This document shows, one piece after another, positions 1 to 9,310 of a DNA stretch of 64,000 nt. The DNA is from Rhodococcus opacus B4 (GTDB lineage: Bacteria > Actinomycetota > Actinomycetes > Mycobacteriales > Mycobacteriaceae). The DNA lies in NCBI RefSeq assembly GCF_000010805.1, contig NC_012522.1, positions 6,634,001 to 6,698,000 of the forward strand. The letters run 5' to 3'. The translations under genes and the position numbers were made by a program. Under the pieces are notes generated by a model. That model ran no database searches and was not told the DNA's origin. It was given only the letters and a program-made list of their open reading frames with translations. Position 1 is the first letter of the stretch. Every line of letters begins with the position of its first letter.

Positions 1-1112
1 TGGATGGTCCGCAGGAAGTCGCCGGATTCCGCGCCCTGGATGATGCGGTGGTCGTACGTCGAGGTCAGCGTCATGAGTTTGCCGACGCCCATCTCGGCGA
101 TCTTCTCGTCGCTCGAACCCTGGAACTCCGCCGGGTACTCCATGGCGCCGGCACCGATGATGGCGCCCTGGCCGTTCATCAGGCGCGGCACGGAGTGCAC
201 GGTGCCGATGCCACCGGGGTTGGTGAGCGAGATCGTGACACCCGAGAAGTCCTCGGCGGTGAGCTTGCCGTCACGCGCGCGCCGGACGATGTCCTCGTAG
301 GCGCTGTAGAACTGCGTGAAGTTATGGGTGTCGGTGTTCTTGATCGCGGCGACGACGAGGGATCGGTTGCCGTCCTTGCCCGGCAGGTCGATGGCCAGGC
401 CGAGGTTGGTGTGTGCGGGGGTGACCGCGTTGGGCTTGCCGTCGATCTCGGCGAAGTGCCGGTTCATGTTCGGGAACGCCTTGACCGCCTGCACGATCGC
501 GTAACCCAGCAGGTGCGTGAACGAGATCTTGCCGCCGCGGGTACGGGCGAGGTGGTTGTTGATGACGATCCGGTTGTCGAACATCAGCTTCGCAGGGATG
601 GCGCGAACACTGGTGGCGGTCGGAATGGCCAGCGAGGCCGACATGTTCTTCGCGACGGCAGCAGCTGCGCCGCGGAGAACCTTCGACTCGTCGGCGGCGG
701 GCGCGGGGGCGGACGCCTTCGCGTCCTTCGCCGGGGCGGCCTTCGCGGGTGCGGCCTTCGTGGGGGCCTCGGTCTTCGGGGCGGCAGCCTTCGGAGCTGC
801 ACCGTTGGGTGCAGTCTTGGCGGCGGCACCGTTGGCCGGCTTGGTCTGAGGCTTGGGTGCGGTCGCGGACTCGGAGACCGGGGGAGTCGAAGCCGTGGCG
901 GAGGGAGCGGCAGCCGGTGCGGCGGTGGTGGTGCCGTTCGTGCCGTGTCCGTTGGCTGCGCCTGCCTTGGCGGCGGCTGCGTCGGGAGAATAATCCGTCA
1001 GGAATTCGTGCCAACTCGCGTCCACGGACGACGGATCGTCCTGGAAACGCTGGTACATTTCGTCAACCAGCCACTGGTTCTGTCCGAACTGGGATGTAGA
1101 ACTGCTGCTCAC
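1..1112 (-). CDS. kgd: Multifunctional 2-oxoglutarate decarboxylase/dehydrogenase Kgd, N-terminal part
   Basis: TCA-cycle enzyme of Actinobacteria in which an E2-type succinyltransferase domain is fused in front of the thiamine-dependent E1 domain. The first 370 residues are in the window; the rest lies beyond base 1. The start is GTG (1110-1112), giving [20 protein letters not shown], the typical N-terminal helix of the family. An Ala/Pro/Lys-rich linker follows (about residues 45-125), then the acyltransferase domain. The active-site segment [15 protein letters not shown] lies at about residues 352-366, at the window edge. A CRP-type palindrome lies about 100 bases upstream (1213-1228). Family identity is very secure. 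Confidence 0.95.
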   Translation of the reverse strand, partial: MSSSSTSQFGQNQWLVDEMYQRFQDDPSSVDASWHEFLTDYSPDAAAAKAGAANGHGTNGTTTAAPAAAPSATASTPPVSESATAPKPQTKPANGAAAKTAPNGAAPKAAAPKTEAPTKAAPAKAAPAKDAKASAPAPAADESKVLRGAAAAVAKNMSASLAIPTATSVRAIPAKLMFDNRIVINNHLARTRGGKISFTHLLGYAIVQAVKAFPNMNRHFAEIDGKPNAVTPAHTNLGLAIDLPGKDGNRSLVVAAIKNTDTHNFTQFYSAYEDIVRRARDGKLTAEDFSGVTISLTNPGGIGTVHSVPRLMNGQGAIIGAGAMEYPAEFQGSSDEKIAEMGVGKLMTLTSTYDHRIIQGAESGDFLRTI

Positions 1113-1212
1113 GGCAGGTGTTCGCCTCGTTTCTATTTCGGTACCCGATCAGAGCGCCTATATACATGAGACTAGCCCTCGCGTGTGACGTGTAGATCGC
1201 CAGGCCCGCACG

Positions 1213-1228
1213 TGTGAGCTGTCTCACG
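1213..1228. promoter_or_regulatory. CRP/GlxR-type palindrome upstream of kgd
   Basis: TGTGAGCTGTCTCACG matches the CRP consensus TGTGA-N6-TCACA at 9 of 10 fixed positions. It lies about 100 bases upstream of the kgd start and overlaps the last bases of the ABC exporter gene. Cyclic-AMP control of TCA-cycle genes is known in related Actinobacteria. Use of this site is inference. Confidence 0.4.
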
Positions 1229-4200
1229 GCCAACCGATGGGGTCACCATCGATGACGGTTCTCGCCCCGCGATTATTCCCCGCCCCGGTCTCCGCCGCAT
1301 CCCACAGTCCCGAATAGTGGCCACCGGCATAGCGCAGGGTGGCGTGCGAACCTGTTTCCACCACCCGCCCCTTGTCGATGACGAGGATCACATCTGCCCG
1401 GGCAGCGGTGGCCAGCCGGTGGGCCACCACCACCGACGTGCGGGTGCGTGTCACACGGCTGCTCGCCTCGAGAACTACCTGCTCGGTGGCCGGATCGAGC
1501 GTTGCGGTCGCTTCGTCGAGCAGCAGCAGATCGGGGTCGACGAGCTCGGCCCGGGCGAGCGCGATCAGCTGGCGCTGGCCCGCCGACAGGCCCTGCCCGC
1601 GCTCACCGATGGGGTGATGCATCCCACCCCGCAATTCGGCGATCGTGCCCAGCGCTCCGACCGCGCGGGCCGCGTTCTCGATCTCTTCCCGGCTCGCATC
1701 CGGGCGGCCGTAGGCGATGTTGGTGGCGACGGTCCCGGTGAACAGGTGGGCTTCCTGGGGGACGACGCCCAGCCGTCCGCGGTACTCGCCGAGGGGGTAC
1801 CGGCGGAGGTCCACGTCGTCCACGAGCACCGTCCCCGACGTCGGGTCGTAGAAGCGGGCGAGCAGCTTCACGATCGTCGACTTGCCCGCACCGGTCCGGC
1901 CGACCAGTGCGACGGTGGTGCCGGCGGGGATGTGCAGATCGATATCGGTGAGGGCGTCGCTGTCCGCGCCCTGATAGCGGAACCCGACGTCGCGCAGGCA
2001 CAGCTCTCCGCGCAGATGCCCGTCGATCGGCTGGAGATCCTCACGCGAGGTCGCCCGCTCGATGGAACTGGGGGTGCGGAGCAGATCCCCGATCCGGAGC
2101 AGGCCCACACTCGCCTGCTGGTATCCGTCGAACACCTGCGACAGCTGCTGGATGGGCCCGAACAGCAGCCCGAGGTACAGCACGAAGGCGACGAGCGTGC
2201 CGGTCGTCGTGTGACCGCCCGCGACCTGGTGTGCGCCGACGAACACCACGGCGGCCAGGGCGAGGTCCGAGAGGAACGCGATGAACGGGAAGTACAGCGA
2301 GATCGCCCGCTGCGACCGCATCCGGCTCCGCCGGTAGCTGTCGGCCCGCTCCGCGAACCGGCGGGCGGCGAACTCTTCGCGGCGGTAGGCCTGGGCGGCG
2401 CGCAGTCCGGCGACGTTCTCCTGGAAGTCGGCGTTGACGAGGGAGATCCGCTCCCGTGAGACGGTGTACGCCACCGAGGAGATCCGGCGGAAGATCAGCG
2501 TCGCGACGAGCAGCGGCGGGATGACGGCGAGCGCCACCAGCGCGAGCGTGACGTCGGTGGCGACGAGGGCGACGGAGATGCCGAGCACGGTCAGCACGCT
2601 CACCACGGCGGTGGACATCCCCGTCTGGATGAACGAGGACAGCGCGTCGACGTCGGTGGTCATCCGCGTCATGATGCGGCCGGACAGTTCGCGCTCGTAG
2701 TAGTCGAGCCCGAGCCGCTGCAGGTGGGCGTAGCTGCGCACCCGCAACCCGAACAGCACCCGTTCTCCCGCTCGCGCGGTGAGCACCGTCATCACGGCGA
2801 CGACGAGCCAGCCGGCGACGACGAGCGCGACACCCACCCCCGCGGCGGTCCGGAGCGTCGCGGCGTCCTGCGGGACGACACCGTGGTCGATCGCGAACCG
2901 GACGATGGACGGGAACGCGATGCCCGCCAGCGCGTCGAGCGCGAGGCAGACGACGACGGCCACGAGGAGGCCGCGGACCGGCCGCAGGATCCGCGACAGC
3001 CGGAAGTCGGGTTCGGGGAGGCGCAGGTTCCGGGTCTCGATGCCCGGGCTCTCGGCGGCGGGCGGCAGCGCATTCACGGCGTCCCGGAGTTCGGGGGTGG
3101 CGGCCACGCTGCCCAGCGCACCCGCCATCGGTCCGCCGCCTGCGCGGCCGCCGGGGCCGGCTCCGGGGGCCGGGGTGGTGCGGCCGGACGAGGCGGACGC
3201 GACGGGTCCGTCCCATTCCTCGGCATCCTCCGGCCACAACTCGGACTCGGTCGGCACGCGACGGTACGGCACGGGGTCGCTCGGCGCGGGAACGCTGACG
3301 TCGATGGGGCCCGCGCTGTCGGGGGAGGTGAACAGCGCGCGGAAGAGCGGGCATCGTGCGTCGAGTTCGGAGACCGTGCCGGAATCGACGATCCGTCCGC
3401 CGTCGAGGACGGCGACACGGTCCGCGAGCGACAGCGTGGAGCGGCGATGCGCCAGTATCAGCGCCGTCCGTCCGCGATTGGCCCGCAGCGCCTCGAAGAT
3501 CGCCGCCTCGGTGGTGGCGTCGACGGCGGACGTGGCGTCGTCGAGGATCAGCACTCGCGGGTCGGTGAGGAGTGCGCGTGCCAGAGCGATCCGCTGCCGC
3601 TGGCCGCCCGACAGCGTGAGACCGCGTTCGCCGACCACGGTGTCGTAGCCCTCCGGCAACGCGGAGACGAACTCGTCGGCGGCGGCCATGGCGGCGGCGG
3701 CGCGGATCTCCTCGGCGCTGGCGTCCGGCCTGCCGAGTGCGATGTTGGCCGCGATGGTGTCGGAGAAGAGGAACGGTTCGTCGAACACGAGGCCGACCGC
3801 CTCACGCAACTGCTCGGCACTCAGGGTGGACACGTCGAACGATTCGCCGCCGGACGTGAGAGACACCGAACCCGAGGACGGCGCGTAGAAGCGGGGGAGC
3901 AGCAGCGACAGCGCGGTCTTGCCGGAGCCGGCCATGCCGACGACCGCCACCGTCTCGCCGGGTGCGATGCGCAGGTCGAGACCGCGATGGACGTGGCGCT
4001 CCGATTCGAACCCGAACGTCACCTCGCGCAGATCCACCCCCAGCGGTCCGCCGGGCAGCGCGGTGGGATGCGGCGGGTCCGCGACCTCCGGTTCGGCGTC
4101 GATCACCTCGTACACGCGCTCGACGGCCGCCCTGGACAGCTGGGCCATGATCACGACCGACGACAGGGTGCGGGTGACGCCGGTCATCGTGGCGACGTAC

Positions 4201-5114
4201 GTGGCGAACGCGAGGAACGTGCCGATCGTGATGGAACCGTGCAGGGCGAGGTAGCCGCCGATCGCGATGACGCCGACGAGGCCGAGCTGGGGCAGCGACG
4301 CCATGGTCGGGGCGAAGCGCGCGTTGATCCGGGCGGCTCGCAGGCGTTCCGCGTACAGCGCGCGGCTGTGGTCCTCGAGCTGGTCGACGGCCCGGCGTTC
4401 CTGGCCGAAGCCCTTCACCACGCGCACGCCGGTGACGGTTTCCTCGACGTGCTGCGCGAGGTCGGCCGCCCGTTGCTGCGCCGACCAGGTGGCCGCGAAC
4501 AGCTTCGGCCGCATCGTGTACACGACGAGACACACGGCGGGAACGATCACCAGCGCGACGACGGTCAGCAGTGGCGAGAGCCAGGCCATGATCGTGAGGG
4601 CGAGGACGAATTGGAGCAGCGCCCCCGCCGACAGCGGGACCATCGCGAGCAACCCCTGCACCAGTTGAAGGTCGGTGATCGACCGGGACACCACCTGGCC
4701 GGTGCGGATCTGATCCTGCCCCCGCCCGTCGAGCCGTTGCAGCGCCCCCAGCAGGCCCAGCCGCAGGTCGTGCTGGACGTCCAGGGACAGCTTGCCCGCG
4801 AGCATCCGGCGGCCGTACTGGCAGCCGAACCGGACGCACGCGAGCAGTGCGATGAGCAGTGCGGCGGTGCCGATCACCCGGGTGGCGTCACCCGAGCCCG
4901 CGGCATCGACCGCGTACTTGGTCAGGAGGGGGAAAGAAATGTCGATACCGGCGGCGATCACCGTCACGGTCAGGGCGCCGAGTGCGACGCGGGGGTGTGC
5001 CCAGCACTCACCGCTCAGCCGTCGAATCCAGCCCGGCCGTGCCTGATCCCGCTCCAGCGTCTGTTCCCGTTCGATCACCGAACCGGACGCACTCTCACCT
5101 GCCACTGGGTCCAC
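1224..5114 (-). CDS. Fused ABC exporter, TMD-NBD-TMD-NBD (Rv0194-like)
   Basis: A full-length multidrug-type ABC exporter in one chain of about 1296 residues, probably in the plasma membrane. Half 1 has Walker A GMAGSGKT near residue 392, signature LSGGQRQR near 500 and Walker B LILDDATSAVD near 522. Half 2 has Walker A GRTGAGKST near 1072, signature LSAGQRQL near 1176 and Walker B LLLLDEATATLD near 1198. The residue after the Walker B Asp is Asp in half 1 (codon 3537-3539) and the catalytic Glu in half 2, so the two ATP sites are unequal. A Gly/Pro-rich linker joins the halves. GTG at 5114 or in-frame GTG at 5105 could be the start; neither has a strong ribosome site. It lies 41 bases after the ABC-2 permease gene on the same strand. 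Substrate unknown. Confidence 0.88.
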   Translation of the reverse strand: MDPVAGESASGSVIEREQTLERDQARPGWIRRLSGECWAHPRVALGALTVTVIAAGIDISFPLLTKYAVDAAGSGDATRVIGTAALLIALLACVRFGCQYGRRMLAGKLSLDVQHDLRLGLLGALQRLDGRGQDQIRTGQVVSRSITDLQLVQGLLAMVPLSAGALLQFVLALTIMAWLSPLLTVVALVIVPAVCLVVYTMRPKLFAATWSAQQRAADLAQHVEETVTGVRVVKGFGQERRAVDQLEDHSRALYAERLRAARINARFAPTMASLPQLGLVGVIAIGGYLALHGSITIGTFLAFATYVATMTGVTRTLSSVVIMAQLSRAAVERVYEVIDAEPEVADPPHPTALPGGPLGVDLREVTFGFESERHVHRGLDLRIAPGETVAVVGMAGSGKTALSLLLPRFYAPSSGSVSLTSGGESFDVSTLSAEQLREAVGLVFDEPFLFSDTIAANIALGRPDASAEEIRAAAAMAAADEFVSALPEGYDTVVGERGLTLSGGQRQRIALARALLTDPRVLILDDATSAVDATTEAAIFEALRANRGRTALILAHRRSTLSLADRVAVLDGGRIVDSGTVSELDARCPLFRALFTSPDSAGPIDVSVPAPSDPVPYRRVPTESELWPEDAEEWDGPVASASSGRTTPAPGAGPGGRAGGGPMAGALGSVAATPELRDAVNALPPAAESPGIETRNLRLPEPDFRLSRILRPVRGLLVAVVVCLALDALAGIAFPSIVRFAIDHGVVPQDAATLRTAAGVGVALVVAGWLVVAVMTVLTARAGERVLFGLRVRSYAHLQRLGLDYYERELSGRIMTRMTTDVDALSSFIQTGMSTAVVSVLTVLGISVALVATDVTLALVALAVIPPLLVATLIFRRISSVAYTVSRERISLVNADFQENVAGLRAAQAYRREEFAARRFAERADSYRRSRMRSQRAISLYFPFIAFLSDLALAAVVFVGAHQVAGGHTTTGTLVAFVLYLGLLFGPIQQLSQVFDGYQQASVGLLRIGDLLRTPSSIERATSREDLQPIDGHLRGELCLRDVGFRYQGADSDALTDIDLHIPAGTTVALVGRTGAGKSTIVKLLARFYDPTSGTVLVDDVDLRRYPLGEYRGRLGVVPQEAHLFTGTVATNIAYGRPDASREEIENAARAVGALGTIAELRGGMHHPIGERGQGLSAGQRQLIALARAELVDPDLLLLDEATATLDPATEQVVLEASSRVTRTRTSVVVAHRLATAARADVILVIDKGRVVETGSHATLRYAGGHYSGLWDAAETGAGNNRGARTVIDGDPIGWP

Positions 5115-5155
5115 GTTAGCGCCGGGTACCGACAGGGCCGGTATCCGGCGCGGCG

Positions 5156-5935
5156 TCAGGTGATGTCGCGCTGCCGGGTGAGCGCCCAACCGCCTGCGAC
5201 GAGGACCGCGGTCCACCCGAGCAGGGCGAGGGGCGCGGCAGGCCACAGCGTCAGCCAGTCGAGCTCGTTGCCCGCGGCCGCGTTGGCGACTGTCCCGAGC
5301 GTCGCCGACACGGGGAGGACGCTTCCGGCGGAGCCGATGCCGATCCCGCTGAGGATCGAGCGGAGGATCATTTCGCCGAGGGTGTACCAGACGACGAGGG
5401 CGATGCAGCTGCCGACGGACGACCCGGTGAGCATCGACACGGCGCCGCCGATGAGCGCCCACAGCGTCGCGCAGATCAGGGCGGCGCCGAGCATGGCGAA
5501 CAGGGATCCGCGCAGTTCGAAGGTGTCGCCGCCGAACGTCAGCAGCAGGGCGACGCTGACGACCTCGACCACGAGGCAGTAGAAGAAACCGAACGCCGCG
5601 GTGACGGCGAGCTTGGCGCCGATCACCCCGTCCCGGCCGCGGGCGGTGAGGAACGTGGTGGTGAGAGTCTTGTACCGGAACTCCGTGCCCACGTTGACCG
5701 CCCCGAAGAGTGCGGCGAACAGGACGACGAGGGCGACGGCGACGGCCAGCCCGAACAGAGTGGCGGCGAGGTTGGCCTCGTTCGGATCGGCCTCGAACGC
5801 GTCGGTGAACGCGCGCATCACCGGAAGGGTGATGGCGCTCGAGAACATTCCGACGACCAGCGGTGCCAGCCCGAGCATCCACCAGAAGCGCAGTGTGGTG
5901 ACCTTGCGGAATTCCGCGGTGAGCAGGGTGGTCAT
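5156..5935 (-). CDS. ABC-2 type transporter permease
   Basis: An integral membrane protein of 259 residues with about six hydrophobic segments (first near residues 14-35, beginning RFWWMLGLAPLVVGMF). This is the usual shape of ABC-2 permeases of small two-component exporters. The start ATG (5933-5935) overlaps the stop of the upstream ATPase gene as ATGA, so the two are probably translationally coupled. No RNA hairpin separates it from the fused exporter gene downstream, so all three may share a transcript. Substrate cannot be inferred. Confidence 0.85.
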   Translation of the reverse strand: MTTLLTAEFRKVTTLRFWWMLGLAPLVVGMFSSAITLPVMRAFTDAFEADPNEANLAATLFGLAVAVALVVLFAALFGAVNVGTEFRYKTLTTTFLTARGRDGVIGAKLAVTAAFGFFYCLVVEVVSVALLLTFGGDTFELRGSLFAMLGAALICATLWALIGGAVSMLTGSSVGSCIALVVWYTLGEMILRSILSGIGIGSAGSVLPVSATLGTVANAAAGNELDWLTLWPAAPLALLGWTAVLVAGGWALTRQRDIT

Positions 5936-7011
5936 CGCGGGCCTCCGGAGATCGGACCGTGCTGGGGGTGTGCGGGTGGCGGACCGTACCCGGGCGATGG
6001 GCCGTAACCAGGTTGCTGCGGGTACCCGGGCGGCAGTGCGTACGTCTGCGGCGGGCCGTAACCCCACGGCGCGGCGGGGCTGGCCCCGGCCACGTACTGG
6101 CCCGCGGTCATCGACAGGAACAGCTGCTCGAGGTCGATGTGATCGCGGACTGCCCCGAAGATCGTCACCCCGGCTCCCGCGGCGACGGACTCGACGAGTT
6201 CGAGGGACGCACCGACGACGGCGAGGCGCCCGTCGGCCAGCGAGCGGGCGTCGACGATGCCTTTCGCGGCCAGAGCGGTCGCCAGCGCGGCCGGGCTCGA
6301 CGACGCGACCAGCAGACGGCTCTGCTGCGACTTGCGCAACTCCTCCATGCGCCCCTGATAGACGAGGGAGCCGCGGCTGACGATCACCAGATTGTCGACG
6401 GTCTGCTCCACCTCGCGGAGGATGTGGCTCGAGATCAGTACCGTGCGGCCGGATGCGGCGAAGCCCTTCAGGAACTCGCGCAGCCAGGCGATGCCCTCGG
6501 GGTCGAGTCCGTTGGCCGGTTCGTCGAGGATCAGGATCCGCGGATCACCGAGCAGCGCCGTCGCCAGCGACAGCCGCTGACGCATGCCGAGGGAGAAACC
6601 GCCCGCCTTGCGCCCGGCGACGTCCTCGAGCCCGACGAGTGCGAGCACCTGGCGTGCGCGTGCGTCCGGGACGCGGATCGCGGACGCGTACACCTTCAGG
6701 TGGTCGAGTGCCGTCCGGTTGGGGTGCAGGCTCTGCGAGTCGAGGACGGCGCCGACCGTGCGGGCGGGGTCGGCGAGCGATCGGATCGGGACACCGGCGA
6801 CCGTGGAGGTGCCGGACGTCGGCTTCACGAGACCGAGGATCATCCGCAGTGTCGTGGTCTTGCCCGACCCGTTGGGCCCGAGGAATCCGGTGATCGACCC
6901 CTGCGGCACGGTGAAGCCGAGGTCCGTGACCGCGTCGACGTTCTTGAAGCGCTTCGACAGCCCCCGCACCTCGATCGGCGCCGCGAAACTTCCCGGGATT
7001 GCTGTGGTCAA
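5932..7011 (-). CDS. ABC transporter ATPase with Pro/Gly/Tyr-rich tail
   Basis: The ATP-binding partner of the ABC-2 permease encoded next. Walker A GPNGSGKTTT is near residue 43, the signature-like SLGMRQR near 137 and Walker B ILILDEPANGLDP near 158; this resembles the CcmA/BcrA class. The last about 45 residues form a low-complexity tail with PGYGP-type repeats ending HGPISGGPR. A TTG start (7009-7011) has GGGGAGGA about 5 bases ahead and gives MTTAIPGSFAAPIEVRG. An in-frame GTG at 7029 is the alternative and would add six residues. The 359-residue length exceeds the usual about 300 because of the tail. Confidence 0.87.
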   Translation of the reverse strand: MTTAIPGSFAAPIEVRGLSKRFKNVDAVTDLGFTVPQGSITGFLGPNGSGKTTTLRMILGLVKPTSGTSTVAGVPIRSLADPARTVGAVLDSQSLHPNRTALDHLKVYASAIRVPDARARQVLALVGLEDVAGRKAGGFSLGMRQRLSLATALLGDPRILILDEPANGLDPEGIAWLREFLKGFAASGRTVLISSHILREVEQTVDNLVIVSRGSLVYQGRMEELRKSQQSRLLVASSSPAALATALAAKGIVDARSLADGRLAVVGASLELVESVAAGAGVTIFGAVRDHIDLEQLFLSMTAGQYVAGASPAAPWGYGPPQTYALPPGYPQQPGYGPSPGYGPPPAHPQHGPISGGPR

Positions 7012-7137
7012 CCCGTCCTCCCCTGCCACAATCGAATGGAACTGTTTCGACCCTACTGGGCTGCCGTGCCGAGATTCACCAACTGACGTACAGGCGTCGC
7101 GACGGCGCATGCTGACACCAATCGATTGGGGACGCAC

Positions 7138-8523
7138 ATGAGCAAGCACCACCATCATCACCATCGCGACGTCATCTCTCCGGCGTACACCGGGCGTCTC
7201 TCGATCGACCCGTTTCCCGCGTTGCGGATGCCGGACGACGAAACCGATCCCGAGGCCGCATACCGGTTCATCCACGACGAGTTGATGCTCGACGGCAGTT
7301 CCCGGTTGAACCTGGCCACGTTCGTCACCACGTGGATGGATCCCGAGGCCGACAGATTGATGGCCGAGACGTTCGACAAGAACATGATCGACAAGGACGA
7401 GTACCCGGCGACGGCGGCCATCGAGGCCCGCTGCGTGTCGATGGTGGCCGATCTGTTCCACGCCCCCGACCTGTCGACCACCGACCCGGCCAGCGCGACC
7501 GGCGTCTCGACGATCGGTTCCAGCGAGGCGGTCATGCTCGGTGGTCTGGCGCTCAAGTGGCGGTGGCGGGCGAAGCGGGAGGCCGCGGGGAAGGACACGG
7601 CCCGCCCGAATCTGGTGCTCGGCAGCAACGTCCAGGTGGTGTGGGAGAAGTTCTGCCGGTACTTCGACGTCGAGCCCAAGTACCTGCCGATGGAGAAGGG
7701 CCGCTACGTCATCACGCCGGAGCAGGTGCGGGACGCGGTCGACGAGAACACCATCGGCGCGGTCGTGATCGTGGGCACCACATATACGGGGGAACTCGAG
7801 CCGGTGGCCGAGATCGCGGCAGCGCTCGACGCGCTCGCCGCGTCGGGCGGCCCGGACGTCCCGATCCACGTGGACGCGGCGAGCGGTGGCTTCGTCGTCC
7901 CCTTCCTGCAGCCGGAGTTGTTGTGGGACTTCCGGGTTCCGCGCGTCGCGTCGATCAACGTGAGTGGTCACAAGTACGGGCTGACGTATCCGGGGATCGG
8001 GTTCGTGGTGTGGCGTGAGCGCGAGTGCCTGCCCGAGGGGCTGGTGTTCCGGGTCAACTACCTGGGCGGCGACATGCCGACGTTCACCCTCAACTTCTCG
8101 CGGCCCGGCAATCAGGTGGTGGGGCAGTACTACAACTTCCTGCGGCTCGGCCGGGCCGGTTACCGGTCGATCATGGAGACGCTGCGCGACACGGCGGTCC
8201 GCGTGGGCAAACGGATCGCCGAGCTTGAATACTTCACCCTGATCACCGACGGGACCGACATTCCGGTGCTGGCGTTCGAACTGGTCGGCGATCCCGGATT
8301 CACGGTCTTCGACGTGTCACACGAGATGCGGGCGCGGGGGTGGCAGGTGCCCGCGTACACGATGCCCGCCGACGCGGAGGACGTGGCGGTTCTGCGCATC
8401 GTCGTGCGCGAGGGCTTCAGCGCCGACCTGGGAACCCTCGTCGCCGAGGCGATCGAGGAAGTGTGCGCCGAACTCCGCGAGAAGGGCGGCGGGCATTCGA
8501 CGGAACAGCACTTCGCCCACTAG
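7138..8523 (+). CDS. gadB: Glutamate decarboxylase
   Basis: Pyridoxal-phosphate enzyme converting glutamate to 4-aminobutyrate with proton uptake, used in acid tolerance and GABA metabolism. It has 461 residues, normal for the family. The PLP lysine is in SGHKYG (Lys279). The N-terminal block DPEAAYRFIHDELMLDGSSR is almost invariant in actinobacterial GadB. The protein begins MSKHHHHHHRDV: six consecutive histidines encoded by mixed CAC/CAT codons (7147-7164). Start ATG 7138 has GGGGA 7 bases ahead. Its stop lies one base from the stop of the convergent EcsC-like gene. Confidence 0.95.
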   Translation: MSKHHHHHHRDVISPAYTGRLSIDPFPALRMPDDETDPEAAYRFIHDELMLDGSSRLNLATFVTTWMDPEADRLMAETFDKNMIDKDEYPATAAIEARCVSMVADLFHAPDLSTTDPASATGVSTIGSSEAVMLGGLALKWRWRAKREAAGKDTARPNLVLGSNVQVVWEKFCRYFDVEPKYLPMEKGRYVITPEQVRDAVDENTIGAVVIVGTTYTGELEPVAEIAAALDALAASGGPDVPIHVDAASGGFVVPFLQPELLWDFRVPRVASINVSGHKYGLTYPGIGFVVWRERECLPEGLVFRVNYLGGDMPTFTLNFSRPGNQVVGQYYNFLRLGRAGYRSIMETLRDTAVRVGKRIAELEYFTLITDGTDIPVLAFELVGDPGFTVFDVSHEMRARGWQVPAYTMPADAEDVAVLRIVVREGFSADLGTLVAEAIEEVCAELREKGGGHSTEQHFAH

Positions 8524-8524
8524 G

Positions 8525-9211
8525 TCACGCCTCGATCGCGCGGAGCTCGTTCGGCCAGCGGGCCGGGGCGGGACCGAACGCCTCCCGCGCGTTCTTGACG
8601 ACGCCCTTGCCGATGGCCCGGTTGCCGGCGCCGCCGATGGCGGCGCCGATGCCGGCGGGCACCAGTTTGCCGAGGATCAGCGCGCTCCGGCGGGCGGCGT
8701 ACTTGGTGATGAACTTGCGCACCAGGGTGCTGTTCATGCCCTTCATCGTGGGGCCGGGAATGCGGCTGGTGATGGCGCTGGCCCAGTTCTTCGCCGTCAC
8801 GCCCGTCGCCTTCTGGACGATTTCCATGCCCGATTCGCCGAGTGCCACCGAGAGGACCAGTGCGCGCCGCTGCTGGTGGTCGGCGGCGGAGATACCGTGC
8901 ACCGACGCGACCGCGAGGGTGAGCAGCGCCGCCGCTTCGAGGAAGAAGGCCGATTCGGCGCCCACCGCCGCGATGGAGGCGACGGTGCCGACCCCGGGAA
9001 TGGCGGCGGTGGCGCCGACCGCGCTGCCGCTGCCCGTCACGGCGAGCAGGAACATCTTCTCCATGCGTTCGACGATCTGCGCGGGCGACTCACCGGGGTG
9101 CGAGCGCCGGACCCATTCGACGTACTTGGCCACCGCGGGCGCCTGGAGTCGGCTTCCGTTGTCGAGAACCGAGACCAGTACCTTCTCCACCGGTCCACCA
9201 TTGCCAGCCAT
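8525..9211 (-). CDS. EcsC-family-like protein
   Basis: A 228-residue protein of unknown biochemical role that resembles actinobacterial EcsC-type proteins. It has two Ala/Gly-rich hydrophobic stretches (about residues 50-75 and 80-100) and a conserved-looking C-terminal block, LVPAGIGAAIGGAGNRAIGK, followed by KNAREAFGP. ATG at 9211 is preceded by GGGAG. It is convergent with gadB and divergent from an araC-type regulator. Membrane association is likely from the hydrophobic glycine-rich segments; a partner is not evident. Confidence 0.6.
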   Translation of the reverse strand: MAGNGGPVEKVLVSVLDNGSRLQAPAVAKYVEWVRRSHPGESPAQIVERMEKMFLLAVTGSGSAVGATAAIPGVGTVASIAAVGAESAFFLEAAALLTLAVASVHGISAADHQQRRALVLSVALGESGMEIVQKATGVTAKNWASAITSRIPGPTMKGMNSTLVRKFITKYAARRSALILGKLVPAGIGAAIGGAGNRAIGKGVVKNAREAFGPAPARWPNELRAIEA

Positions 9212-9310
9212 CGGGGCTCCCGTCTCGCCTAGTGCTTCGAGTGTGCTGGCACCGACTGTAGGTGAGCGAAGGCCGTGGCCGGTGTCGGCACCGTTGCCTA
9301 GGCTGGTGTC

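Noticed and set aside
2724-5582. Very long open frame (952 codons) on the plus strand opposite the fused ABC exporter
   Set aside because: It is Arg/Gly/Asp/His-rich without any domain and mirrors the third-codon GC bias of the real gene, so it is an antisense shadow.
7147-7164. Hexahistidine as cloning-vector contamination
   Set aside because: Flanking sequence is continuous native promoter and gadB; codons are mixed and no vector linker or protease site is present.
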